Source: Pokkaliibacter sp. MBI-7
GTDB taxonomy: Bacteria > Pseudomonadota > Gammaproteobacteria > Pseudomonadales > Balneatricaceae
Assembly (NCBI RefSeq): GCF_029846635.1
Contig: NZ_JARVTG010000001.1
Location: forward strand, 620,001-684,000
Length of the DNA: 64,000 bases
Direction: 5' to 3'
Positions within the stretch are counted from its first letter, which is position 1. Each line of letters starts with the position of its first letter. The notes beneath the pieces are model-generated. The model was not told the DNA's origin. It did no database searches and saw only the letters and a program-made list of their open reading frames with translations. Positions 44,760 to 54,208 of the stretch are shown in pieces. The translations under genes and the position numbers were made by a program.

Positions 44760-45794
44760 ATGATTCACGCAAGCTCACCATTTACCCATAAGCCGATCAG
44801 CACGTCACAGGTCATGCAGACAGTGCTGCTGGCGACCCTGCCCGGTCTGGCCACTCTGACCTGGTTCTTTGGCTGGGGAAGCCTGATCCAGCTGGTGATC
44901 GCCTCCGTCACCGCTCTGATGTGCGAAGCCGCCATCATGAAGCTGCGTAAACGGCCTGTAAGTTTCTATCTGAAAGATGCCAGCGCGCTGGTGACAGCCT
45001 GGCTACTGGCACTGTCCCTACCCGGCTATGCGCCCTGGTGGCTGACCGTACTGGGGACCGCCTTTGCCATTATCTTTGCCAAGCAACTCTATGGCGGCAT
45101 GGGCTACAACCCTTTCAACCCCGCTATGATCGGGTACGCCCTGCTGCTGATTGCCCTGCCTGTTCCCATGACGCAATGGGCTGCCTCAGCCAACCTGACC
45201 ACCCCACCGAGCTTTGCCGAAGGCCTGCATCTGATCTTTCAGGGCAGCCTTGCGTTACCCGACGCCATCACTTCCGCCACGCCACTGGATGTCATCCGCC
45301 ACAAAGGCAGTCTGACCAATGAAGAGGTATGGCAACACAACGCTGATCTGAACAGCGCCTGGCCCACCTGGATCTGGCTCAGTCTGTCGTGGGTACTGGG
45401 TGGCCTGTACATGCTGTATCGCCGCGTGATCACCTGGCATATCCCGGTCAGTCTGCTGGCTGCCCTGCTGATCATTTCCGGCCTGTTCTACGCAGGTGAC
45501 ACCAGCAATTTCAGCAGTCCGATATTCCATCTGATGGCCGGCGCCACCATGTTCGGGGCATTCTTTATTGCCACCGACCCGGTGACCGCCGCGACCAGCA
45601 ACAAGGGTAAGCTGATCTATGGCGCAGGCATCGGTATTCTGCTTTATGTTATCCGCACCTGGGGTAACTACCCCGATGCCATGGCCTTTGGTGTGCTGCT
45701 GATGAACCTGGCGGCCCCTTTCCTCGACTACTACACCCAACCGCGCACCTACGGCCACAAGAAAGCCAGACGCGGCCTGCCGAAAAAAGGGTAA
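44760..45794 (+). CDS. rsxD: Electron transport complex subunit RsxD/RnfD
   Basis: 344 residues from ATG 44760, which begins 5 bp after the rsxC stop. About nine membrane spans. DAITSATPLD (Thr about 174) corresponds to the site where FMN is attached covalently in RnfD. GYNPFNPAMIGYA and ATDPVTAATS are conserved. Integral subunit of the Rnf complex with a role in ion pumping. Confidence 0.95.
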   Translation: MIHASSPFTHKPISTSQVMQTVLLATLPGLATLTWFFGWGSLIQLVIASVTALMCEAAIMKLRKRPVSFYLKDASALVTAWLLALSLPGYAPWWLTVLGTAFAIIFAKQLYGGMGYNPFNPAMIGYALLLIALPVPMTQWAASANLTTPPSFAEGLHLIFQGSLALPDAITSATPLDVIRHKGSLTNEEVWQHNADLNSAWPTWIWLSLSWVLGGLYMLYRRVITWHIPVSLLAALLIISGLFYAGDTSNFSSPIFHLMAGATMFGAFFIATDPVTAATSNKGKLIYGAGIGILLYVIRTWGNYPDAMAFGVLLMNLAAPFLDYYTQPRTYGHKKARRGLPKKG

Positions 45795-45801
45795 GTGCCA
45801 G

Positions 45802-46428
45802 ATGCTGATTGATTCCATTAGACGTAACAGTATCGGCCTGGGTATTTTCGCGGTCATTACCGCTGGGACAATTGCCCTGACCCAGACCCTGACGGCACCG
45901 CGCATTGAAGCGAACAAACTGTCAGCGGCAACCAAGGCGCTGGATGAAATGGTCCCTGCGGCCAAACATGACAGCCCCTTCTTCAAGCATGTCATTACCC
46001 TGCCGGCCGGCACTCTGGGTAATGAGCACGCCGCTGAAGTGCTGCAGTCTGTGCTGCAAGGGCAGGTCAATGCCGTATTTCTGCCGGTGGTGACGCACAA
46101 AGGCTACAGTGGTGACATTCGCATCATCGTCGGCGTGTGGTCCAACGGTGATCTGGCCGGCGTCCGCGTAGTAGAGCACAAGGAAACCCCGGGGCTGGGA
46201 GACAAAATCGAAACCCGCAAATCCAGCTGGATCGAAAACTTTACGGGTAAATCGCTGGCCAATACCACGGGCGAACAGTGGCATGTCAAGAAAGACGGCG
46301 GCGAGTTTGATCAGTTTACCGGGGCAACCATTACCCCCCGAGCGGTTGTCGGTGCTATTCACGATGCATTGGAATATTTTCAGGCTAACAAGGGTCAGCT
46401 GCTGACCCTGGCAGGAGCCACAAAATAA
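45802..46428 (+). CDS. rsxG: Electron transport complex subunit RsxG/RnfG
   Basis: 208 residues. It has an N-terminal anchor (GLGIFAVITAGTIALTQTL) and a periplasmic FMN-binding domain with EHKETPGLGDKI and FTGATITPRAV; the second Thr (about 176) is the covalent flavin site. The stop overlaps the rsxE start (TAATG). Confidence 0.95.
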   Translation: MLIDSIRRNSIGLGIFAVITAGTIALTQTLTAPRIEANKLSAATKALDEMVPAAKHDSPFFKHVITLPAGTLGNEHAAEVLQSVLQGQVNAVFLPVVTHKGYSGDIRIIVGVWSNGDLAGVRVVEHKETPGLGDKIETRKSSWIENFTGKSLANTTGEQWHVKKDGGEFDQFTGATITPRAVVGAIHDALEYFQANKGQLLTLAGATK

Positions 46429-47144
46429 TGAGTGATTTCAAGGAAATTACCCTGCAGGGGTTGTGGAAGAACAACCCTGCGCTGGTGCAGCTGCTGGGCC
46501 TGTGCCCCTTGCTGGCAGTATCGGCATCAGTCGTCAATGCCCTCGGTCTGGGCCTCGCCACCATGGCGGTGCTGACCAGCTCCAATCTGGTGGTGTCGCT
46601 GATTAGGAATCAGGTAACGGACGCCATCCGTCTGCCCGCCTTCGTGATGATCATCGCCTCCCTTACGACCTGCGTAGAGCTGCTGATGCAGGGGTTCACC
46701 TATGAGCTGTATGAGATTCTCGGCATTTTCATTCCGCTGATCGTGACCAACTGTGTCATTCTTGGCCGCGCAGATGCCTTTGCCAGCAAGAATGGTGTAC
46801 TGGCATCCGCCTGGGATGGCTTCACCATGAGCCTGGGCTTTACGCTGGTGCTGGTGCTTCTCGGTGGTATTCGTGAGCTGATTGGTCAGGGTACCCTGTT
46901 CAATCAGATGGAGCTGCTGTTTGGTCCCATGGCCGCACACTGGAAGATCGTGGTGTTCCATAACTACCCAGGCTTCTTGTTCGCGGTGCTGCCACCCGGC
47001 GCCTTTGTCGCTTTAGGCCTGCTGATTTCTCTGAAAAACATTATCGACCGGCATCTGAAAGAGCGGGCAGCACAAGCCCATAGTCATACAGACACCGCCA
47101 GCACCGGTAGCAAACGTGTGCGCGTCACCGGCCATGTCGAGTGA
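46428..47144 (+). CDS. rsxE: Electron transport complex subunit RsxE/RnfE
   Basis: 238 residues, six membrane spans, homologous to RsxA. LLGLCPLLAVS and IVTNCVILGRADAFA carry the two Cys that complete the intramembrane iron-sulfur site with RsxA. Last subunit gene of the operon; nth follows after 141 bp. Confidence 0.95.
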   Translation: MSDFKEITLQGLWKNNPALVQLLGLCPLLAVSASVVNALGLGLATMAVLTSSNLVVSLIRNQVTDAIRLPAFVMIIASLTTCVELLMQGFTYELYEILGIFIPLIVTNCVILGRADAFASKNGVLASAWDGFTMSLGFTLVLVLLGGIRELIGQGTLFNQMELLFGPMAAHWKIVVFHNYPGFLFAVLPPGAFVALGLLISLKNIIDRHLKERAAQAHSHTDTASTGSKRVRVTGHVE

Positions 47145-47155
47145 TCCGGGCTTTG

Positions 47156-47187
47156 ACATTCAGGATGGCAATCGCCACCCTGAATGT
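47156..47187 (+). terminator. Hairpin after rsxE
   Basis: Long stem ACATTCAGG / CCTGAATGT with inner TGGC/GCCA and a 4-nt loop. The T run after it is weak, so it may only attenuate transcription into nth. Confidence 0.5.
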
Positions 47188-47285
47188 CTGTTTGGCGATT
47201 AAACCTTGTAGGGCTGACCGTACAGGGACACAGGGTTGATCGTGAACGTTTTTTCATCGCTTCCGACCACCGTGATTAATGGCCA

Positions 47286-47921
47286 ATGAATAAAATTAAA
47301 CGTCTGGAAATTTTTACCCGCCTGCGCGACGACAACCCCCACCCCACCACAGAACTGAACTACAGCACGCCCTTTGAGCTGCTGATTGCCGTACTACTGT
47401 CAGCCCAGGCCACTGATGTCAGCGTCAACAAGGCCACTGCCCGGCTGTTTCCTGTCGCCAATACTCCTCAGGCCATGCTGGATCTTGGGGTTGATGGCAT
47501 CAGGGAATACATCAAGACCATCGGCCTGTTTAACAGCAAGGCCGAGAATGTCATCAAAACCTGCCGTATTTTGCTGGAGAATTATCAGGGGGAAGTCCCT
47601 CCTGTACGCGAGGCACTTGAATCACTGCCGGGAGTGGGCCGCAAAACAGCCAATGTGGTGCTGAACACCGCCTTTGGCCAGCCAACTATCGCGGTAGATA
47701 CCCATATTTTCCGCGTCTCCAACCGCACAGGCATTGCCCCCGGCAAAGATGTGGTGGAGGTCGAAGACAAGCTGATGCGTCATGTACCACGGGAATTCCG
47801 CCTGGATGCCCATCACTGGCTGATCCTGCATGGTCGCTATGTCTGCGTGGCCCGAAAACCACGCTGTGGCGCCTGTATCATTGCCGATCTGTGTGAGTTC
47901 AAAGAGAAAACTGAAATATAA
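47286..47921 (+). CDS. nth: Endonuclease III
   Basis: 211 residues, normal size. The helix-hairpin-helix LPGVGRKTANVVL contains the catalytic Lys, AVDTHIFRVSNRTG the catalytic Asp. Near the C-terminus Cys residues in CVARKPRCGACIIADLC bind the [4Fe-4S] cluster. It excises oxidised pyrimidines and nicks abasic sites. The rsx-nth linkage is conserved in gammaproteobacteria. Confidence 0.96.
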   Translation: MNKIKRLEIFTRLRDDNPHPTTELNYSTPFELLIAVLLSAQATDVSVNKATARLFPVANTPQAMLDLGVDGIREYIKTIGLFNSKAENVIKTCRILLENYQGEVPPVREALESLPGVGRKTANVVLNTAFGQPTIAVDTHIFRVSNRTGIAPGKDVVEVEDKLMRHVPREFRLDAHHWLILHGRYVCVARKPRCGACIIADLCEFKEKTEI

Positions 47922-48018
47922 AGACCTTTCGCCGATTCTTGCGCTATAAGACATTTATGCTTTTTGGGCGAATAGGCATAATCGGTGCGTCCATAAAGGT
48001 TTCATCAGGGAGGGTTAC

Positions 48019-50451
48019 ATGCAGCGAATCGGGTACGTCCTACTGGGGCTTGTCTTTGTCGTCCTGGCTCTCTACCTGACGCTGCCGACCACCCTGCCGC
48101 CAGTGCTCGATCTGCTGGTACAACGCGCTTTGCCTGGCTGGCAGGTCACAGGGGTGAAGGTCGGCCATCCCGATCTGCGCCATTGGTATCTGGACTATCT
48201 GGTGCTGGAGAATGGGGAAGCCAGCCTGTCCCTGAATCAGGTGGGTATCCAGTATGCTCCTCCCACTCTGGCTCAGGGCTATGTCGAGAATCTGCACATT
48301 GGAGAGGCCAAACTCAGCCTCAAACCTCAGCAACAGGCCAGCACAACGGTAATACCGCCGCTCCCCCCGCGTGACTGGCTACGCCGCATTCCCTCCAACC
48401 ATCTGAAAATTGACGCATTAGAGATCGATGCACAAGGCTGGGCCTTGCAGGGTCAGTTGGGTCTGGACCTGGATGGCGGCACTCTGGATGGCCAGCTGAA
48501 GCTGGATGCCATCAATGACCCTTTCGATGTACAGGCCAGGCTGACCGGTGCCGCCAGTCTGGATATGACCCTCAGCCAGCCTCGTGAGGAGGCCAGCACA
48601 GAGGCTAATCGCAATCAGCTGCAACTCAGCCTGCGCTGGCTGGAAGGCAATGACAGCTATCCTCTGCGGATAAACACCCGGGTGCGCGGGCACTGGCAGT
48701 TACCTCAGTGGAGCCAGCAGCCGATTGACGGAGAAATCGTAGCAGACGTTGATGCCAACAATGAGGGCATGGAGGTGCGCTTTGCTCAGCCCTCCGCCGT
48801 TGAATGGCCACTGGATACCCGTGAACTGGACCTGTCGCTGCCCCCACTCACCTATCTCAATGCCAGTGTCGGCGAAGGCTCAACTCTAACCTGGGACTTC
48901 GCCCATCCGCGTCCACGGCTCAATGGCGACATCAGCCTGACAGCCAACTTTCCCGACAACAGCGGCCAGCAGCTGGTGGCGTCGCTGGAGCAAATTGATG
49001 ACCAGCAACTGGGCGGTACAATTCTGCTGTCCCTGCCACACTGGTTCCAGGGCAATATGTTCCTCGACTCTGTGCATGCCGCACTGCCCTGGAGTCTGGT
49101 CGATACCGATCAGGGCTTGCAGCTGCAACTGGACAGCAATGGTCAGATCAACCTGGGCCGTGCTCAACTGGATAACCTGCAACTGGCCCCCAGTCAGTTG
49201 AACTGGCCGGCTCCGATCAGCTTTAACTGGAACAGTCTGAGCCACGACATCACTCTGGTACCTGCCAGTCTGCAGTGGCGCAGTCAGGGGCTGCAACTGC
49301 CTGCAGCTCAGTTAAAAGCGTCCGCCTTTGACTGGACTCTCCAACTGGAGCGGTTCTTGCTGCAACCAGAACACCCGGTCGCGTTTAACGTTTCCCTGCC
49401 ACAACAGACACTGCCGCTGACGATCAGGCAGCAACCAGTATCAGCCATGGTCTCAGCTCAGGCCCTGCAGGTCGCCAACCACGGCAACTACAACGTCACG
49501 GTGAACGCCTTGCAGTCATCGCTGTCACTGGCAGGCGATATCAGCGACACCGCCCATACCGGCACTGCCCAGCTTAATCTGGCACTGGCTCCTCTGCGTC
49601 CGTATCTTAACCAGCCCGAACTCCGCCAGCTGTCTGGCCAGTTGAGCTGGAGCGGACAGTACAATCTTACTGGCGGCCTGACCTTTAACGGCCGTGGCGA
49701 GCTGGATAGCGACGGAGAGTGGGATGGTTACCCGGCCTGGAGCGACTTCAAGGTTAACTACCGGCTACAAGGATCACCCGATACAGGCACCCTGTCGCTG
49801 ACCAGCTCCTTGCCTCGCTATGAACTGTTAGGCATCAAGAACTTCCGTGGACAGGCCGACATTCGATATAACCAGAACCGTTATCAGGTTGCTCTCAATC
49901 AGCTTGGCAGCGATATTCTTGACGGCAATATTCGCGTCAATCCCACCAGCTTCAGCTACCCGGGCCCTGTTGACGGACGGCTACTGCTGAGTGATATGTC
50001 GCTGGCGGCAATCATGGCCACCCACCCTTCCTCGCCGCTGCAGGGGCAAGGGCGCATCAGTGGCACGCTCCCCTTCCACTATGATCAGCAGGGTCTGCGT
50101 ATTGAACAGGGTTATCTGTCTGCCACTGGCTCTGGCGGTAAGCTCAGCTATACCGGCAATCTGGGTCTGGAGGCTATGAGCCAGACCTATCCACAGCTGG
50201 CCTCCGTTTCCGCTCTGCTGGGAGACTTTCACTTCAACTCTCTCGATGCCAATGTCGATTATGCGGCCGATGGCAAATTGCTGCTGCAGACTCACCTAGA
50301 GGGCAGTAACCCTGCTTTTGAGCAAGGGCGGGCAGTTAACTTCAATATCAGTGTGGAGGAAAACCTGCTGCAGCTCTTGCGCTCCCTACAGGTTACCGGC
50401 AAGCTCAATACCGTTCTGGGAGAACGAATTCAGCAACAGCTGTCACGCTGA
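48019..50451 (+). CDS. ydbH: YdbH-family AsmA-like inter-membrane lipid transport protein
   Basis: 810 residues. N-terminal membrane anchor (IGYVLLGLVFVVLALYLTL), then a long beta-strand-rich periplasmic region. The C-terminal third (about 590-800; GNIRVNPTSFSYPGPVDGRLLLSDMSL, GQGRISGTLPFHYDQQGLRIEQGYL) matches the YdbH domain. In E. coli YdbH, with TamB and YhdP, bridges inner and outer membranes for phospholipid transport. The operon with YnbE and YdbL genes supports this identity. Confidence 0.87.
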   Translation: MQRIGYVLLGLVFVVLALYLTLPTTLPPVLDLLVQRALPGWQVTGVKVGHPDLRHWYLDYLVLENGEASLSLNQVGIQYAPPTLAQGYVENLHIGEAKLSLKPQQQASTTVIPPLPPRDWLRRIPSNHLKIDALEIDAQGWALQGQLGLDLDGGTLDGQLKLDAINDPFDVQARLTGAASLDMTLSQPREEASTEANRNQLQLSLRWLEGNDSYPLRINTRVRGHWQLPQWSQQPIDGEIVADVDANNEGMEVRFAQPSAVEWPLDTRELDLSLPPLTYLNASVGEGSTLTWDFAHPRPRLNGDISLTANFPDNSGQQLVASLEQIDDQQLGGTILLSLPHWFQGNMFLDSVHAALPWSLVDTDQGLQLQLDSNGQINLGRAQLDNLQLAPSQLNWPAPISFNWNSLSHDITLVPASLQWRSQGLQLPAAQLKASAFDWTLQLERFLLQPEHPVAFNVSLPQQTLPLTIRQQPVSAMVSAQALQVANHGNYNVTVNALQSSLSLAGDISDTAHTGTAQLNLALAPLRPYLNQPELRQLSGQLSWSGQYNLTGGLTFNGRGELDSDGEWDGYPAWSDFKVNYRLQGSPDTGTLSLTSSLPRYELLGIKNFRGQADIRYNQNRYQVALNQLGSDILDGNIRVNPTSFSYPGPVDGRLLLSDMSLAAIMATHPSSPLQGQGRISGTLPFHYDQQGLRIEQGYLSATGSGGKLSYTGNLGLEAMSQTYPQLASVSALLGDFHFNSLDANVDYAADGKLLLQTHLEGSNPAFEQGRAVNFNISVEENLLQLLRSLQVTGKLNTVLGERIQQQLSR

Positions 50452-50537
50452 GTCGATCCACTGATTGGTGCAAGCATCTCGTCACGATGTCGGACATGGC
50501 GGCATGCTTCCTTAACGGCACAATAAAGTGAGAAAAC

Positions 50538-50732
50538 ATGAAAACAATGCCAACACTCACGGCCCTGTTGGGTGCCCTGATCGTTGTCGCAGGCTGCACC
50601 CCCAGCGTCAAGGTTGAAGCCCCTGACAAACCCATCACTATCAACTTAAACGTCAAGATTGAGCATGAAGTGCTAGTCAAACTGGACCGTCAGATTGACA
50701 CCCTGCTCGACAAGAATAGTGATCTGTTCTGA
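50538..50732 (+). CDS. ynbE: YnbE-family outer-membrane lipoprotein
   Basis: 64 residues. Lipobox VVAGC with Cys20; mature part PDKPITINLNVKIEHEVLVKLDRQID is the YnbE signature. YnbE is the outer-membrane partner of YdbH. It lies between ydbH and ydbL, 9 bp before ydbL. Confidence 0.9.
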   Translation: MKTMPTLTALLGALIVVAGCTPSVKVEAPDKPITINLNVKIEHEVLVKLDRQIDTLLDKNSDLF

Positions 50733-50741
50733 GGTAGCCCT

Positions 50742-51077
50742 ATGATCAGTAATAGCAAACGTTTCTGGCTTATCCCTTTTCTCAGCCTGTTTCTTTCACT
50801 CCCGGCCTTTGCCATCAGTCTTGATGCCGCTAAAAGTCAGGGGCTGGTAGGTGAAGGTAATCGCGGCTATCTGGTAGCCATCGTCAAAGGCAACGGTGAT
50901 GTCGATGCACTGGTAAATGACATCAACAGTAAACGCAAAGCAGTGTATCTCGACAACGCCAAGAAAGCAGGCGTGAGCCTGGACGTTATGGAAGTCCGTA
51001 TCGGCCAGCGCCTGAACGAGAAGGCCGCTCCGGGTGAATATATCCAGAACAGCAGTGGCCAGTGGCAGAAGAAGTAA
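50742..51077 (+). CDS. ydbL: YdbL-family (DUF1318) periplasmic protein
   Basis: 111 residues. Signal peptide ends near LPAFA-IS. The mature domain SLDAAKSQGLVGEGNRGYLVAI and IGQRLNEKAAPGEYIQ are typical DUF1318. In E. coli YdbL acts as a chaperone that limits YnbE multimerisation in the YdbH-YnbE bridge. Last gene of the operon; terminator follows. Confidence 0.92.
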   Translation: MISNSKRFWLIPFLSLFLSLPAFAISLDAAKSQGLVGEGNRGYLVAIVKGNGDVDALVNDINSKRKAVYLDNAKKAGVSLDVMEVRIGQRLNEKAAPGEYIQNSSGQWQKK

Positions 51078-51084
51078 CACCTGT

Positions 51085-51115
51085 GGTGATGCTCCGCCGA
51101 CGGGCATCACCTTTT
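51085..51115 (+). terminator. Intrinsic terminator after ydbL
   Basis: 8-bp stem GGTGATGC / GCATCACC, 11-nt loop, then TTTT. The remaining 51116-51492 shows no gene. Confidence 0.8.
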
Positions 51116-51492
51116 CAACCGCTTCAGATACAAATTTTCATTAAAAATAACCGCACAGAAGTGCTTCCATACTTACCTTGCAGCAGTCCCTCGACTAAAA
51201 TACAGCCAGCCTAAAACGTCTGTTCCAACTCCCTAAGATACGGAATATTTGCACTTCTGCATGACGATCAGGCCTGCGCCTCCGTTCATACCTATAACAA
51301 TCCCCCTGAACACTCCTCCACAACCAAATAGCTCGACGTTCTGATGACGTCCGGCTGCTCATGATGTGGTTGAGTCCAGCTCGCGCAGCAGATGTGTGCT
51401 ACCACGGATATCCACCGTAGGTTGCGCTTGATTGATGTTAACTGCCGTCTTTGCAGACGCAGTAATCTGTGAACTTCAGGAGCATATTGGTC

Positions 51493-52695
51493 ATGAACCC
51501 TTTAGTGGTGACCATCATTATCTATACCGGTTACTTTTTACTTGGTTGTGTAGCTCTGGCATGGGGCGTGGTACTGCCTGAGCTGGCAACCGAGCTGCAC
51601 ATGAGTGATGTGATATCCGGTAGTTTCTTCACCATCTTTTCCTTCGGCATGGTGGCCGGCGCCTTCCTTGGAGGAAAGTACATCCAGCGCTTCCCCTTTA
51701 TGCGCCTGTTTGCCGTGCTAGCCTGGATGGTCTGTGGCTTCCTGATGATTCTGTCATGGGTTAGCAGCTGGCAACTGCTGCTGATCCTGAGTTTTATTAT
51801 CGGCACCCTGAACTCGATCATGTTCACCATTGGCCACACGTTGACAGCCAGCCTGCACGCCAGGCGTCGCTCAACCATGATGGGGCTGGGAGACTTTGCT
51901 TACAGTCTCGGCACGATGGCAGTTCCCTTTCTAGTAACAGGTCTGTACCTGCTGGATCTGGACTGGCGCTGGCCGATTCGTGTCTTAGGTGTTGGTCTTG
52001 CACTGATGGGTATCTGGGCCTGGTTTAATCACTCCAGCGAGCTGGATAGCTACGGCGGCTCCTCCAGCAAACAGCATGGCAAGACACTGAGCTACGGCCC
52101 GGTCTTGTCGCAGCCGGTCTTTCTGCTGATGGCACTGGCGATGTTCAGTTATGGCGCGGTGGAATGGGGAAATGGCAACTGGTTCGTAAGCTATGCCCAG
52201 AACGGTGTCGGCATGGATGGTGAGGCTGCACGCTACAGCTTTGCGTTCTTTACGGGTGGCATGGTCCTGAGCCGGCTGGGCTTTATCTTTCTGCTGCGTA
52301 TCGTCAACCTGTACGTGCTGATGATTGGCATGGCCATTCTGGCCGGGGTAGGTGGAGCGATGCTGAAACTGGCTGACTCAACCGAGTTGATGCAGTATGG
52401 CAACTTCATGCTGGGCCTTGGTTTAGGCGGGCTCTTTCCCCTTATTCTGTCCAACGCCATGGGACTGGATCAGGACAGCGGGCCCATTTTATCTGGGATT
52501 GCGGTTATCTCCGTGTCAATCGGTGCGCAGGCTTTCTCCTTCATTACGGGTTTCCTGGCAGAACACCTCGGGTTGAAGCAAGCCTACTGGATGATTCCCA
52601 TAGGTTCAGTCTGGCTGACACTCATGGTACTGGGCTTTTCCTATCACCTGCGCCTGCGCAGCCAGCAATTGCAGAGTACACCCGCTGCAGCTTAA
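51493..52695 (+). CDS. MFS transporter (TsgA/FucP-like)
   Basis: 400 residues from ATG 51493, with AGGAG 10 nt upstream; a GTG at 51469 and TTG at 51487 are in frame. Twelve membrane spans with GYFLLGCVALAWGVVLPEL, GAFLGGKYIQRFPFM, GTLNSIMFTIGHTLTAS and GLGGLFPLILSNAMG, resembling TsgA and sugar-type FHS transporters. Substrate unknown. Its terminator has been split by an IS4-type element. Confidence 0.82.
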   Translation: MNPLVVTIIIYTGYFLLGCVALAWGVVLPELATELHMSDVISGSFFTIFSFGMVAGAFLGGKYIQRFPFMRLFAVLAWMVCGFLMILSWVSSWQLLLILSFIIGTLNSIMFTIGHTLTASLHARRRSTMMGLGDFAYSLGTMAVPFLVTGLYLLDLDWRWPIRVLGVGLALMGIWAWFNHSSELDSYGGSSSKQHGKTLSYGPVLSQPVFLLMALAMFSYGAVEWGNGNWFVSYAQNGVGMDGEAARYSFAFFTGGMVLSRLGFIFLLRIVNLYVLMIGMAILAGVGGAMLKLADSTELMQYGNFMLGLGLGGLFPLILSNAMGLDQDSGPILSGIAVISVSIGAQAFSFITGFLAEHLGLKQAYWMIPIGSVWLTLMVLGFSYHLRLRSQQLQSTPAAA

Positions 52696-52735
52696 TGCAG
52701 TGATGCCTAAAATGAAAAAAGCGAGGCCAATGCCT

Positions 52736-52770
52736 AATGCCAGTCAGTTAAGCTGACTGGCATTTTTATT
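52736..52770 (+). terminator. Terminator formed by the left end of IS copy 1
   Basis: The left inverted repeat continues into its own complement: AATGCCAGTCAG, loop TTAAG, CTGACTGGCATT, then TTTATTT. It ends rightward transcription (from the MFS gene) at the IS border and includes the transposase stop codon. The same structure is at 56649-56683 in copy 2. Confidence 0.8.
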
Positions 52771-54075
52771 TCTGGTCGGATACTTGGACGGCTTGGGCTT
52801 GACCACCCGCGGGTAACTGCGCTCCTCACGTCGATGAGGCAGGACGTAGTGCATGGCCGAAGCCTGTAGTTCAGCCAGGTAGCGAGGGATGTTGCCTGGA
52901 TGATTCAAAGAGACCCCGTTCAAGAAGCCCAGGATCGCCCAGGTGCAGGCGGTGAAACTCATTTCGCAGGGGGAGATGCCAGGGCAGTGGCGACTCATTT
53001 CCAGCATTTGATAACGCAGCAGATTGTACCCCAGCAGTACGCCCCACAGCTCTTGTTCAATCATCTCCGGCGTTTTACTGCGCAGTGTGTAGTGACCCGC
53101 GAGCATGCCTTGCTTCATTTCTCGATAGCCCAATTCGATTTCCCAACGCTGGCTGTACAGATCCACGATGTCATCTGGCGGAAAGCGCAGAGGATCGATC
53201 ATCGAAGTCAGTACTTGCCGGACTTTGCCCTTGATGGTCTTGCTTAATAACCTGGCCTGTAGCGTGTCGGGCAGCTCGGGCCATTGCTTACGCGCCTGCG
53301 GCGAGGTCTTCAGCGAGACGATGGCATCCTGGCGCCCCAGCTTGTATAGCACCTCATATTGAGCATCCTTGCGCAGCGGCAGTAGCCAATGGCGCTGAGT
53401 GCCTGTTTGTTGCCAGCGATGAAGAAGCCCCAGCGAATAGAAGCCACGGTCGAACAAGGTCAGCGAGTGATCGGGTGTGCTGTCGATCAGTTGTTCGGCC
53501 AGCTTCATCTCGTTGCTGTGATAACCGGCAAAAGCACTGCTCACCAGCATGTGACTGGTCAGTTCCATCTGGCAGACCATGCGCACTTGGGGATAGCCGG
53601 TATCGCCATGCTGATTACTGGCGCTGCCATAGTGCTTGCGGTTGTCGTCCGTATCCGCTGTGCGCCAGACCACGCCATCGACACTGAGCAGGCGCAAACC
53701 CGCCCAGGTGGGGTGATTGGCGCTGGCATGCCAGCGTTGTTGCGTCAGGGAAAAGACTTCTCGCACCGCCGCACTGCCCAGGCGCTGCCGACCTTGCACG
53801 ATGGCACTGGGTGCCACCAGTGGCCTCTGCCCAGGCAGCATGATGTCCATACGACTCGCAGCATCCCAGGCCGACATCCGGCGAAACAACGCCATGGCGA
53901 TCACGCACCAGATCATGGACTCAAGAGGGAGGCGTCGCTTACGTATGGTCGCCACTCCCGCCGTTTCCAGTGCGGTGCTGACCAGGTCTGGATCAAGCAG
54001 CGCCCCCAGTTCATCAAGGGCGTGAGTAGTAGAAGCGGCTTCGTGAGTCAGTGCCAAGGCGCGGGACAGTCGCAT
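52744..54075 (-). CDS. IS4-family transposase, copy 1
   Basis: 443 residues from the ATG at 54075, placed just after a terminator hairpin; an upstream in-frame ATG at 54102 lies inside that hairpin and is less likely. DDE catalytic residues: Asp in LLSVDGVVWRTADT, Asp in LTLFDRGFYS, and Glu in the YSQRWEIELGYREMK signature (Y-2-R-3-E-6-K). It differs from copy 2 by only a few residues (I/L, S/A, D/G near the N-terminus). Confidence 0.96.
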   Translation of the reverse strand: MRLSRALALTHEAASTTHALDELGALLDPDLVSTALETAGVATIRKRRLPLESMIWCVIAMALFRRMSAWDAASRMDIMLPGQRPLVAPSAIVQGRQRLGSAAVREVFSLTQQRWHASANHPTWAGLRLLSVDGVVWRTADTDDNRKHYGSASNQHGDTGYPQVRMVCQMELTSHMLVSSAFAGYHSNEMKLAEQLIDSTPDHSLTLFDRGFYSLGLLHRWQQTGTQRHWLLPLRKDAQYEVLYKLGRQDAIVSLKTSPQARKQWPELPDTLQARLLSKTIKGKVRQVLTSMIDPLRFPPDDIVDLYSQRWEIELGYREMKQGMLAGHYTLRSKTPEMIEQELWGVLLGYNLLRYQMLEMSRHCPGISPCEMSFTACTWAILGFLNGVSLNHPGNIPRYLAELQASAMHYVLPHRREERSYPRVVKPKPSKYPTRNKNASQLN

Positions 54076-54077
54076 AA

Positions 54078-54110
54078 AAAATCCGATGCTCAAAACAAGC
54101 ATCGGATTTT
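54078..54110 (-). terminator. Terminator just ahead of transposase start (IS copy 1)
   Basis: 13-bp perfect stem AAAATCCGATGCT / AGCATCGGATTTT with a 7-nt loop and extra T on the minus strand, directly before the ATG at 54075. It should stop transcription entering from gloA, limiting transposase expression. Repeated at 57991-58023 in copy 2. Confidence 0.8.
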
Positions 54111-54208
54111 CGTTTCAGGGCGCAAAAGGTCAAGCTGTTGGGCTTAACTGACTGGCATTAGGCCAATGCCTCGCTTTCTGAATCTGATATGCAGTTAACT
54201 ACTACAGA

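Larger units (their letters stand above)
52735..54160 (-). mobile_element. IS4-type insertion sequence, copy 1 (1426 bp)
   Basis: Bounded by perfect 19-bp terminal inverted repeats TAATGCCAGTCAGTTAAGC (52735-52753 and 54142-54160) and by a 10-bp target duplication GGCCAATGCC (52725-52734 and 54161-54170). Removing the element restores an intrinsic terminator, with arms AAAGCGAGGC / GCCTCGCTTT and loop CAAT, between the converging MFS and gloA genes. Length and repeats closely recall E. coli IS4. Transposase intact, so the element may be active. Confidence 0.95.
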
